DNA of 64,000 nucleotides. Origin: CATOSP01 sp034422355 (GTDB lineage Bacteria > Chloroflexota > Dehalococcoidia > Lucifugimonadales > UBA3495). The stretch is taken from assembly GCA_034422355.1 (NCBI GenBank), contig DAOUJS010000131.1, positions 44,027 to 108,026 of the forward strand, read 5' to 3'. The notes beneath the pieces were generated by a model. The model had not been told where the DNA came from. It ran no database searches and was given only the letters and a program-made list of their open reading frames with translations. This document shows, piece after piece, positions 7,805 to 15,180 of the stretch; the stretch's first letter is position 1; each line of letters opens with the position of its first letter. The translations under genes were made by a program, and so were the position numbers.

Positions 7805-9084
7805 TGACGCGCCCCATCCTGGTCGGGGAACACCCGCCGGACCTCAACGCTGTCTATCCTCACCCCGCTCATCTCGGTCACCTTGAGCCTGAGCGAGTCG
7901 TACTCGACCTCGTCTCCAGTGTCGGGTATGCGCCCCAGGGTGTCGAGGACGAATCCGGCCACAGTCTGGTAGTCTCCCTCCGGCAGGCCCAGGCCCAGCT
8001 CTTCGTTGATCTCGGCAACGCCAGCGCCCGCGTCCAGTATGAACGTATGCTCGTCCACAGGAACGTAGACCTCCTCGGGCGTGTCGCCTTCATCCCCGAC
8101 CTGCCCGACGATTATCTCCAATAGCTGCTTGGTGGTCGCCAGACCCGCGATCCCGCCGAACTCGTCCACGGTTATGACCAGTCCGTGGCCCCTGCTCTGC
8201 ATCTCGCTGAAGGTATCGCCCACCGCCTTGGTTTCCGGGACGAAGAAAGCCGGACGCATCAGGCCCGTTACGCTGTCCTGGGGCTGGAGTTTTGCCAGTC
8301 CCAGGGCCTGCATCACGTCCTTGCTCGACAACACGCCCACGACATTCTCCGTAGTGTCCTGGTACACAGGAAACCGGGTGTGGCTGTGCTCGGAATAGAG
8401 GGACAGGAACCGCTCCAGGCTCATGCCCCGCTCCAGCCAAACGATCTCGGGCCGGGGGGTCATGATCTCCCGCATCTGCCGGTCGCCGAACCGGAACACC
8501 TTTTCCAGAAGTTCCGCCTCATTCTGCTCAACCATGCCGGACTGAGCGCCCACGGCGATCAGGGTGCGTATCTCCTCATCCCCGATCTGCGGCGCCGACC
8601 CGCTAATGCCGAGCAGCCGGTTGCAGAAGGAACTCAGCGCCTGGAGCAGCTTGGTCCCAGGCAGCAGAACGATACTCACCAGGGTCAGCGGGCGGGAGAC
8701 CGTGAAGGCGAAAGCCTCCGACCTGCGCCAGGCAATGGACTTGGGAAGCGTCTCTCCGAAAATGAGCAGCACCAGTGTGACGCCGAGGGTGGAAACCAAC
8801 ACGGCTCCAGAGGTATTGCCCATAAAACTCACGACCAGCGACGTTCCCAGGACCGCGGCCGCCGTGTTCACCAGGTTGTTGCTCAGGAGCACGGTGGCCA
8901 GAAACCTTTCGGGCGGCTGGAGCAGCCTGGCCACCCTGTTCGCTGCCGGGTGCCCGGTATTGACCAGATGGGTCAACCGGGCGTTGGAAAGAGCGACCAT
9001 GGCCGTCTCCGAACCGGAGAAAAAACCTGAGAACACCAGGCAAACGCCGAGTAGGGCCAACCTCCATAAGTCTGAAGACTCCAT
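7801..9084 (-). CDS. hemolysin/CorC family membrane protein (DUF21-CBS-CorC_C)
   Basis: A 427-residue integral membrane protein. The N-terminal DUF21 domain (about residues 1-170) has four hydrophobic segments and the GSETAMVALS signature. A tandem CBS pair follows (about 195-320, with MTPRPEIVWL and VDEFGGIAGL), and a CorC/HlyC C-terminal domain comes last (about 335-420, GDYQTVAGFVLDTLGRIPDTGD). Relatives are implicated in magnesium or cobalt efflux. It is first in the operon with the phosphatase and tilS and is divergent from tsaD. Translation probably starts at ATG 9084 with GGAGGTG upstream. Confidence 0.9.
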   Translation of the reverse strand: MESSDLWRLALLGVCLVFSGFFSGSETAMVALSNARLTHLVNTGHPAANRVARLLQPPERFLATVLLSNNLVNTAAAVLGTSLVVSFMGNTSGAVLVSTLGVTLVLLIFGETLPKSIAWRRSEAFAFTVSRPLTLVSIVLLPGTKLLQALSSFCNRLLGISGSAPQIGDEEIRTLIAVGAQSGMVEQNEAELLEKVFRFGDRQMREIMTPRPEIVWLERGMSLERFLSLYSEHSHTRFPVYQDTTENVVGVLSSKDVMQALGLAKLQPQDSVTGLMRPAFFVPETKAVGDTFSEMQSRGHGLVITVDEFGGIAGLATTKQLLEIIVGQVGDEGDTPEEVYVPVDEHTFILDAGAGVAEINEELGLGLPEGDYQTVAGFVLDTLGRIPDTGDEVEYDSLRLKVTEMSGVRIDSVEVRRVFPDQDGARQ

Positions 9085-9235
9085 TTCCCGAGAACACCTC
9101 CGTAAACCAGGCCGGTGTATTCGCTGGGGACGGACCCTATCCGCCGCTCCCCGGCCAACGCCTTGGCATGGGTCCGGGTTCTCAGCCGGACGGCCTGTTT
9201 CAGGATGATAGCACCGGCCTCAAATCAGTGTAAAG

Positions 9236-9264
9236 TTGACTCGACCGGGCCTCGTGCTTATGAT
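9236..9264 (+). promoter_or_regulatory. promoter of tsaD
   Basis: TTGACT (9236-9241), 17-base spacer, TATGAT (9259-9264). It matches five of six positions in both boxes and lies 90 bases before the tsaD start. Confidence 0.65.
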
Positions 9265-9353
9265 TTTCTGCGTTGCCAGACGCTGTCCGGCCATTGGAAA
9301 CATGCCGGGCGGCCCGCCGCGAATCCAATTTGCCCCCGATATGCCGAGGTGAG

Positions 9354-10391
9354 ATGGGCCTGAAAGTCCTGGGCATTGAAACATCCTGCGACGAGACTGC
9401 CGTTGGCGTGGTTGAAGACGGACGCCGCCTGTGGACGAACATCATCGCTTCCCAGGTGGACCTCCACTCCATCTACGGGGGAATCGTCCCGGAGGTGGCG
9501 TCGCGCCAGCACGTCCGGGACATGGTCCCGGTGGTGGAAAAAGCGGTTTCGGACGCCGGTCTGGCGCTGGAGGACATCGACGCCATTGGCGTAACCTACG
9601 GACCCGGCCTGGGCGGGGCGTTGATAACCGGGCTGAACACGGCCAAGGCCCTCGCTTTCGCCCTGGACCGGCCGTTGATCGGCGTCAACCACCTGGAGGG
9701 ACACATCTATGCCTCGTGGCTGACGTCCCATGTACCGGACGAGGACCCCGGTTTCCCCCTTGCGTGCCTGATCGCCTCCGGCGGCCACACCGACCTGGTG
9801 CTGATGGAAGGCCACGGGAGCTACAAGCTGTTGGGCCGGACCCGGGATGACGCCGCGGGTGAGGCTTTCGACAAGGCGGCCCGCATCCTCGGACTGGGCT
9901 TCCCCGGCGGCCCGGAGATTCAGCGGGTGTCGGCAGGGGCGACAGGGCAGGAGCGTCTCCCCAGGGCCTGGATGAGGGGCACGCTGGATTTCAGTTTCAG
10001 CGGCGTCAAGACTGCGCTGCTGCACCTGGCCCAGGCCAAGGGCATGTACCCCGAAGTCGCCGCGGAGTTGAACGAAGGCGAAGTTGCGGGCCTCATTAGG
10101 GAGATGGCGGCGGCTTTCCAGGAGTCGCTGGTTGACGTGATGAGCGCCAAGCTGTTCGAGGCCGCCGAAAGCTACGGGGCCAGGGGACTGGTGCTTGGCG
10201 GTGGAGTTGCGGCCAACGCGCTGTTGAGGCAGGAAGTATCCGGGCGGTCTCCGCTGCCGGTGATCATCCCGCCGCCCATCCTGTGCACAGACAACGGGGC
10301 GATGATCGCCGCCTGCGCCTACTTCCAGTACATCCGCGGCGACCAGTTCGACCTGGAATTGGACATCGACCCCAGCCTCACCCTGGGCTGA
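9354..10391 (+). CDS. tsaD: tRNA N6-adenosine threonylcarbamoyltransferase TsaD
   Basis: TsaD transfers threonylcarbamoyl from TC-AMP to A37 of ANN-decoding tRNAs, together with TsaB and TsaE. This 345-residue ASKHA-fold protein begins MGLKVLGIETSCDETAVGV. It has the metal-binding HLEGHIYASW, SGGHTDLVLM, the DDAAGEAFDKAARILGLGFPGGP segment and a late LGGGVAANALLR and CTDNGAMIA. Length and order fit bacterial TsaD. The ATG at 9354 was preferred to one at 9273 because the family starts exactly here. Neither tsaB nor tsaE is adjacent. A good promoter lies 90 bases upstream. Confidence 0.95.
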   Translation: MGLKVLGIETSCDETAVGVVEDGRRLWTNIIASQVDLHSIYGGIVPEVASRQHVRDMVPVVEKAVSDAGLALEDIDAIGVTYGPGLGGALITGLNTAKALAFALDRPLIGVNHLEGHIYASWLTSHVPDEDPGFPLACLIASGGHTDLVLMEGHGSYKLLGRTRDDAAGEAFDKAARILGLGFPGGPEIQRVSAGATGQERLPRAWMRGTLDFSFSGVKTALLHLAQAKGMYPEVAAELNEGEVAGLIREMAAAFQESLVDVMSAKLFEAAESYGARGLVLGGGVAANALLRQEVSGRSPLPVIIPPPILCTDNGAMIAACAYFQYIRGDQFDLELDIDPSLTLG

Positions 10392-10500
10392 CCGGGTTTC
10401 CGGAGACCGGCCGCCCCTGAAAACCCACCGTCACACCGGGACGTCTTTCCGGAAGGCTATCCCATTCACAACCCGGAAAACAGGTCCTTAACACAGACCT

Positions 10501-11073
10501 TTAACCGGCCCGTCCCCGCGCCTGAAAGACTGCGTCCAGAAGTTCGTAGACGTGCTCCCTGGCCTTACGGCTCCGGCATGGGAACGAGAATGACCACGTG
10601 CCTCCCTGGAACGATATGGAACCTCCCTGGCCAGTGAAGTAGTGCTTCCACATTAGCCAGGCGGCCACGACCACCGCGAGCAGGACTGCGACGGCTCCCG
10701 CGTCCATGCGGATGATGGGCATGACCGGTCCTTCAAAACTGCCGGTCAACTGGTAGGCCAACACCAGGTACACAGCCAGCGCGCCCAGGACCAGCAGCAG
10801 CCCCTGGAAGAGAGACCCCGTGCCCCTGGACTCCCTTCTGTACACCACGCCCTGCAGGGATTCCAGGGTGGCAAGATAGGTCTCATCATTTCTGTCGTCC
10901 TGGGCAAACGCCAGGACGCGGCTGGTGGTGGTTACAAGCAGGTAGCCCCGCGCCGATGGTTCATCGACGAAACCGAGGGACGGGGTAAACAGGTGTGTCA
11001 CCCGCTCCCCCGGCAGCAGGGACACATTGCGGACCCGGGTGAGGTAGCTATCGCGCGTAGGGACCCCGTTCAC
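10501..11073 (-). CDS. hypothetical membrane protein (PH-domain-like)
   Basis: A 190-residue protein. The N-terminal half (GERVTHLFTPSLGF, LLVTTTSRVLAF, LESLQGVVYRRE) reads like a bacterial PH-type beta domain. Two transmembrane helices follow, at about residues 93-115 and 125-145, then a C-terminal Phe-rich strand segment (SFQGGTWSFSFP) and a helix. GTG 11073 was chosen because GGAGAAGGA precedes it; a GTG at 11148 would add 25 residues. It stands alone, convergent with tsaD, and function is unknown. Confidence 0.6.
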   Translation of the reverse strand: MNGVPTRDSYLTRVRNVSLLPGERVTHLFTPSLGFVDEPSARGYLLVTTTSRVLAFAQDDRNDETYLATLESLQGVVYRRESRGTGSLFQGLLLVLGALAVYLVLAYQLTGSFEGPVMPIIRMDAGAVAVLLAVVVAAWLMWKHYFTGQGGSISFQGGTWSFSFPCRSRKAREHVYELLDAVFQARGRAG

Positions 11074-11361
11074 CACTCCTTCTCCGCGCAATATAGTAAC
11101 ACACCCCGACAGACTCCAGCCTGCTTCCCGGTGACCGGACAACCGCACATTGCAATCTCACTGCTCTACCGCATTCCGGGCCTGTTGCCAGCCAAAGTCA
11201 TGGTGGTATACTTCCCGCATCGTGGCCCGATGTAATATTTAACACGCGAAACGGGCGGTTCCGCCCTCGACCGGCAGTCTAGATGACATGAAGCGTATTG
11301 CCATCTGTACGGCAGCTATTTGAGTTGTGTATGAATCGTATCAGCGTAAATTGCCTTCGGC

Positions 11362-11489
11362 ATGAAGCTATCCTGCCCATTTCCCCTCTTCTTTACCATA
11401 TTCCGGGACCGTACAGTGAGCTGTTATCCGGGCTTGTTGCCACGGCTGTGCTCCTGCTCTCGCGTCTGCCCACCGCAAGCACGTGTTCA
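11362..11489 (+). repeat. direct repeat copy 1 (pair with 11921-12057)
   Basis: Shares an ordered series of words with 11921-12057, including CATATTCCGGG, ACAGTGAG, TTATCCGG, TTGCCACGGC and ACCGCAAGC, with scattered substitutions and small indels. It indicates an old duplication flanking the truncated vWA copy. Confidence 0.7.
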
Positions 11490-11571
11490 ATGACCCAAAT
11501 CCGGGCAGATGCTTAATCGGCGCAACTATCGTACGCAGATTACAACAGGCCGCGTGATGAGTCCGCTGAGA

Positions 11572-11630
11572 ACGCCGCCCCATACCGCTATACCGGCCGG
11601 GGAACGGCGGACAGGACCGGCCTCCGTCGG
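11572..11630 (+). repeat. dispersed repeat, copy in vWA upstream region
   Basis: GCCGCCCCATACCGC followed by a CCGGGGAA block and ACAGGACC matches the complement of 38061-38130, where it lies inside the RluA-family gene. The first 38 bases differ at only about three positions. A ten-base gap then separates the copies. Confidence 0.65.
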
Positions 11631-11665
11631 CGCCCAGCCTAAAACCCGACAATCCAGAACTAAAA

Positions 11666-11820
11666 GGAGCGAAACAACCATGCCATATACTGCCGACATC
11701 AGCCGGGCCAACCCCGCCTGCTTCCTTTTCCTGATCGACCAGTCGGGATCGATGGAACAGGCATTGTCCGGCCAGCCCGGTTTTCGCAAGATGGACCAGG
11801 CGGCAATCGCGCTCAACGGC
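11666..11820 (+). repeat. recent duplication of the 5' end of the vWA gene (source 12415-12569)
   Basis: From the ribosome-binding site (AAAGGAGCGAAACA) to codon 47, this block is nearly identical to 12415-12569. Only a few substitutions are visible over about 150 bases, two of them within the last 134. Identity stops abruptly after CTCAACGGC. The offset is 749 bases. Confidence 0.9.
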
Positions 11821-11946
11821 CTTTCCCGGAACCGGGCTCCGGTATGCTGGAAGCTCATAACTTCGTCCTCGAAGACGGTAACCGCACACCAACGCATGCT
11901 CCCCCCTATTGGGAGTCCGTATGCAGCTATCCTAACCTTGTCCTAG
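11681..11946 (+). pseudogene. truncated vWA-domain protein copy
   Basis: An 88-codon frame starts with the same ribosome-binding site as the intact gene at 12430 and encodes its first 47 residues, including the MIDAS motif LIDQSGSM. It then switches to 41 unrelated residues and stops. The rest of the vWA fold, including the later metal-site threonine and aspartate, is missing, so it cannot be a functional vWA domain on its own. Near-identity with 12430 shows a recent partial duplication. It could still be expressed as a short decoy, but the simpler reading is a pseudogene. Confidence 0.75.
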
Positions 11947-12057
11947 TGATTTTCCCCTTTCTTTCCATATTCCGGGGCATTACAGTGAGTTATTATCCGG
12001 TATTGCTGCCACGGCCATGCTCCTGCCTTCGCCTCTGACCACCGCAAGCGCGTGTCA
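11921..12057 (+). repeat. direct repeat copy 2 (pair with 11362-11489)
   Basis: Second copy of the 128-base repeat, offset by about 560 bases. Together with the vWA 5' duplication (offset 749) it shows that the region was duplicated and then modified by an extra insertion of about 180 bases. That is the segment holding the small ORF at 12166. Confidence 0.7.
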
Positions 12058-12165
12058 ACACAACCTTCCGGGTCACGGTCAGTCCAATTACAAATGCCGC
12101 AGCGTCAATCGGGAACGCCCTTGGGTATTATGGCATCATCGCCTCGATAGGCTGGAGGAATCGAC

Positions 12166-12345
12166 ATGACGGGCCAGAGCGCCGCTACAGCCCAGGACGA
12201 ACTGCTCAGCGAGTGGTACAAGAAAGCGTGGCTCAAGCGACTGTTCCTGCCTGGGGATTTCCTGGAGCAGGTCAGCATGGACGGGGCAGAAAACAATGAG
12301 GCCCTAAAGGTTGACATCAAGATTGTGAAACACCCTATGATATGA
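12166..12345 (+). CDS. hypothetical small protein of the vWA cluster (59 aa)
   Basis: A 59-residue frame opens with MTGQSAATAQDELLSEWYKK and ends KIVKHPMI, stopping at TGA 12343-12345. GGAGG at 12154-12158 is spaced seven bases from the ATG, the best ribosome-binding site in this stretch. Composition is charged and amphipathic (WYKKAWLKRLFLPGDFLEQV), compatible with a folded small protein or membrane-surface helix. It lies 84 bases before the first complete vWA gene on the same strand. I recognise no family. Confidence 0.5.
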   Translation: MTGQSAATAQDELLSEWYKKAWLKRLFLPGDFLEQVSMDGAENNEALKVDIKIVKHPMI

Positions 12346-12429
12346 ACGCCTCAGCGCCTGAATGCTCTTGATGAGTCCTTCAGGCCCAATCCATCTGGAC
12401 TATCGAAAGCTGAAAGGAGCGAAACAGCC

Positions 12430-13296
12430 ATGACATATACTGCCGACATCAGCCGGGCCAACCCTGCCTGCTTCCTTTTCCTGATCGACCAGTCGGGATC
12501 AATGGAACAGGCATTGTCCGGCCAGCCCGGTTTTCGCAAGATGGACCAGGCGGCAATCGCGCTCAACGGCATCCTCAACGCCCTGTCGCTGCGCTGCTCC
12601 CAGGGCATGGAGGTGCGGGACTACTTCCACATCGGCGTAATCGGCTACAACACCGACAGTTCCGGACGGGCAACGGTGCGAAGCGCCCTCCAGGGCACGT
12701 CCCCCGAGTCGCCCTTCCTGCTGGTCAGCCAGGTGGTTGACCTCGCCGAAGTCGAAGACCGGCAGGTAAAGGAACCCGACGGCGCGGGCGGCCTGGTGGA
12801 AGTCACCCGGAAAGTGCCCGTGTGGTTCCACCCCATCGCCCAGTACGGCACCCCCATGTGCGAGGCGTTGGGGGATGCCGCCGCAGCCCTGCGGACCTGG
12901 ACCGGCGAATATCCCGACTCCTTCCCGCCCATAGTGATCAACATCTCCGACGGCATGGCCACCGACGGAGACCCGCAGGCCCCGGCAGACGAGATAATGG
13001 GGCTCGGCACCTCCGACGGCAACACCCTGCTGTTCAACATCCACCTTTCCGAAACGGCGGCAGTGCCAATCCAGTACCCCGACAGTGAGGATGGCCTGCC
13101 CGACGAGCACTCCAGGACGCTGTTCCGCATGTCCTCGGTGCTGCCCGAGTCCAGCCGGAGCATGGCCGTCACCCTGGACCTGTCGGTGAACGAGAATTCC
13201 CGCGGCTTCGTCTTCAACGCCAACATGGAGTCGCTGGTGCAATTCCTGGACATCGGCACCCGCGGGCCTTCCAACGCGCCTTCCGATCTGCACTGA
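12430..13296 (+). CDS. vWA domain protein 1 of the phosphosignalling cluster
   Basis: A 288-residue von Willebrand factor A protein with a complete-looking metal-ion-dependent adhesion site: D20-x-S22-x-S24 (LIDQSGSM), a threonine in GTPMCEALGDA and an aspartate in INISDGMATDGD. No signal peptide or membrane segment is present, so it should be cytosolic. Stand-alone vWA proteins next to PP2C and kinase genes form the TerY-P triad described for tellurite-type stress systems, where vWA is thought to scaffold or be phosphorylated. This protein fits that role by context, not by direct TerY identity. AAAGGAG precedes the ATG. Confidence 0.85.
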   Translation: MTYTADISRANPACFLFLIDQSGSMEQALSGQPGFRKMDQAAIALNGILNALSLRCSQGMEVRDYFHIGVIGYNTDSSGRATVRSALQGTSPESPFLLVSQVVDLAEVEDRQVKEPDGAGGLVEVTRKVPVWFHPIAQYGTPMCEALGDAAAALRTWTGEYPDSFPPIVINISDGMATDGDPQAPADEIMGLGTSDGNTLLFNIHLSETAAVPIQYPDSEDGLPDEHSRTLFRMSSVLPESSRSMAVTLDLSVNENSRGFVFNANMESLVQFLDIGTRGPSNAPSDLH

Positions 13297-13364
13297 CGGC
13301 CGGGGGCAGGGACACCTCTGCCAGCCACCAGCCACTGGAGAGGAGGAGAGGAGGAGAGCCGGAC

Positions 13365-14312
13365 ATGCCATACACCGCCGACATCAGCCGGGCCAATCCC
13401 AGTTGCTTCATGTTCCTGGTTGACCAGTCCTACTCCATGGAAGGAGCGCTGGCAGGCCAGACGGGGCAGCATAAAATGAACGCTGCCGCCGACACGATAA
13501 ACCGAGTCCTGGAGAGTCTCACCCTGCGCTGTTCCCAGGGGATGGACGTTCGTGACTACTTCGACATCGGTATCCTGGGCTACGGCTATGAACAGAAGGC
13601 GGAATACGACCCGAATCGAGTCTACGGTTACCTGGATGCAAACGAGGTGTATCACGAAATACCACATGCCCAGTTGGACAAAGACAACCTCGTCGAGTGC
13701 GTAGTAGTCAGCGCCCTTCCTGGGACTACCCTTGAACAGCCCTTCCTGCCCATCAGCAGGGTGGTGGAAGTGGCCGAAATGGTGGACCGGCAGGTGAGAG
13801 AGAGCGACGGCAGAGGAGGAACAACCGAAGTAACCCGCAAGATACCCGTCTGGTTACGGCCCCATGCCGGGGCGCAAACCCCGATGTGCGAAGCTCTGGC
13901 CCACGCCGGGCAGGCCATCGAACGATGGATCTCCCGCCACCCCGACTCCTTCCCCCCTGCCGTTATAAACATCAGCGACGGCGAGGCCAACGACGGCGAC
14001 CCTGAGCCTGTGGCCCAGCAGATCATGGGCCTGCAGACGTCCGATGGCAACGTGCTGATGTACAACTGCCACCTGTCCGAGTTGGCGGCGATGCCCATCC
14101 AATACCCCGACCGGGAGGACGGCCTGCCCGACCAGTTTGCCCGGAGCCTGTTCCGCATGTCGTCGGTACTGCCCGATTCCATCCGGGGACTGGCGGCAAC
14201 CCTGGCCCTGCCGGTCAGGGACAACTCCCGCGGCTTCGTCTTCAACGCCGACATGACTGCCCTGGTGCAATTCCTCGACATCGGCACCCGCGGCCCTTCC
14301 AACCTGCATTAG
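13365..14312 (+). CDS. vWA domain protein 2 of the phosphosignalling cluster
   Basis: A 315-residue paralogue of the preceding gene. The MIDAS is D20-x-S-x-S (LVDQSYSM), and GAQTPMCEALAHA and INISDGEANDGD supply the remaining metal positions. Relative to its neighbour it carries an insertion of about 25 residues near position 80-105 (YGYLDANEVYHEIP). A purine-rich run of GGAGAGGAGG repeats precedes the ATG and should give strong translation. The ends of both paralogues are nearly the same (SRGFVFNA, QFLDIGTRGPSN). Two vWA paralogues could pair with the two kinase paralogues downstream (inference). Confidence 0.85.
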   Translation: MPYTADISRANPSCFMFLVDQSYSMEGALAGQTGQHKMNAAADTINRVLESLTLRCSQGMDVRDYFDIGILGYGYEQKAEYDPNRVYGYLDANEVYHEIPHAQLDKDNLVECVVVSALPGTTLEQPFLPISRVVEVAEMVDRQVRESDGRGGTTEVTRKIPVWLRPHAGAQTPMCEALAHAGQAIERWISRHPDSFPPAVINISDGEANDGDPEPVAQQIMGLQTSDGNVLMYNCHLSELAAMPIQYPDREDGLPDQFARSLFRMSSVLPDSIRGLAATLALPVRDNSRGFVFNADMTALVQFLDIGTRGPSNLH

Positions 14313-14314
14313 GG

Positions 14315-14365
14315 ACGCGGGTCCTCGGCACGGCGGAGGGCCGAGCAGCCGTGGAGGACCCACGT
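14315..14365 (+). repeat. hairpin element GGGTCCTC/GAGGACCC upstream of the PP2C gene
   Basis: The 12-base arms ACGCGGGTCCTC (14315-14326) and GAGGACCCACGT (14354-14365) pair with one mismatch around a 27-base loop. The 3' arm context GTGGAGGACCCAC is also found, in the same orientation relative to the next gene, at 47908-47951. It lies between the vWA 2 stop and the PP2C start, with no T tract. Confidence 0.6.
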
Positions 14366-14386
14366 TTCAGAAATTGAGAGGCATCT

Positions 14387-15160
14387 ATGGAACTGCGAGG
14401 TCTCAGAACACTCTGGATGGCCAAAGCCGGCAATCGCCCGGAAGAATGTGAAGACTCCTACGCCTTCGACCCCCTGGCCTGCCGCGTGGGTTCAATGGGC
14501 GTTAATACCGCCAGGATCGCGGTTTCCGATGGGGCCAGCGAGTCGGCCTTCGCCCGGAGCTGGTCGCAGGTCCTGAGCCAATCATTTATAGACAGGCCCC
14601 TGGACCTGTCCGGCATCGGCCAGGACGCCCTGGAAAGCTGGCTCGCTCCAGGCCAGCAGGCATGGGACGCAACGGTACCCTGGGACCGCATCCCCTGGCA
14701 CGGGGAGGCCAAGGCGCGGGCCGGAGCGCTGGCGACGCTGCTGGGACTGACCATCTTCCCGGCAGGCGCGGGCGCCCTGTCCTGGCAAGCAGTGGCCATA
14801 GGCGACTGCTGCCTCTTCATAGTCCGCGACGGCAAGTTGCTCCGGTCTTTCCCCCTCGACGATGCCGCCCAGTTCAACAACACCCCGGTCCTGATTTGCA
14901 GCAACCCGGCCAACAACCGGGGCCTTGGCAACCACGTCCGGCAGGAACGGGGAGACTGCGCCCCTGGAGACCTGTTCCTCCTGGCCTCCGACGCCCTGGC
15001 CTGCTGGATGCTGGAGGACCACGCCCAGGGCGGCAGCCCCTGGGACACCCTGCTGGCCCTGGACTCCCACCAGGCTTGGGAAGAATGGGTCAACACCCAG
15101 AGGCAAGAACGCATAATGAAGAACGACGACACCACGCTGGTTGTTGTAGAGGTGAAGTAA
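14387..15160 (+). CDS. PP2C-family serine/threonine phosphatase
   Basis: A 257-residue PPM/PP2C phosphatase. The metal-coordinating residues are visible: E22-D23 in CEDSYAFDP, D48-G49 in AVSDGASES, the LLASDALACWML motif equivalent to SDG, and a final NDDTTLVVVEV replacing the usual DN-T. Such enzymes remove phosphate from Ser/Thr using two metals. It sits directly before a kinase-like gene (20 bases), the classic opposing pair of a vWA-PP2C-kinase triad. No membrane segment is seen. A hairpin repeat lies in its short leader. Confidence 0.85.
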   Translation: MELRGLRTLWMAKAGNRPEECEDSYAFDPLACRVGSMGVNTARIAVSDGASESAFARSWSQVLSQSFIDRPLDLSGIGQDALESWLAPGQQAWDATVPWDRIPWHGEAKARAGALATLLGLTIFPAGAGALSWQAVAIGDCCLFIVRDGKLLRSFPLDDAAQFNNTPVLICSNPANNRGLGNHVRQERGDCAPGDLFLLASDALACWMLEDHAQGGSPWDTLLALDSHQAWEEWVNTQRQERIMKNDDTTLVVVEVK

Positions 15161-15180
15161 CAGAAAAGTGAGGTGAGCTT

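Larger units (their letters stand above)
11074..11680. other. 607-base stretch without a convincing gene
   Basis: No open frame here has both a plausible start and protein-like composition. The stretch holds one copy of a 128-base direct repeat (11362-11489), one copy of a dispersed repeat (11572-11630) and the duplicated ribosome-binding region of the vWA genes (from 11666). It is best read as repeat-rich spacer with decayed sequence ahead of the vWA cluster. Confidence 0.6.
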
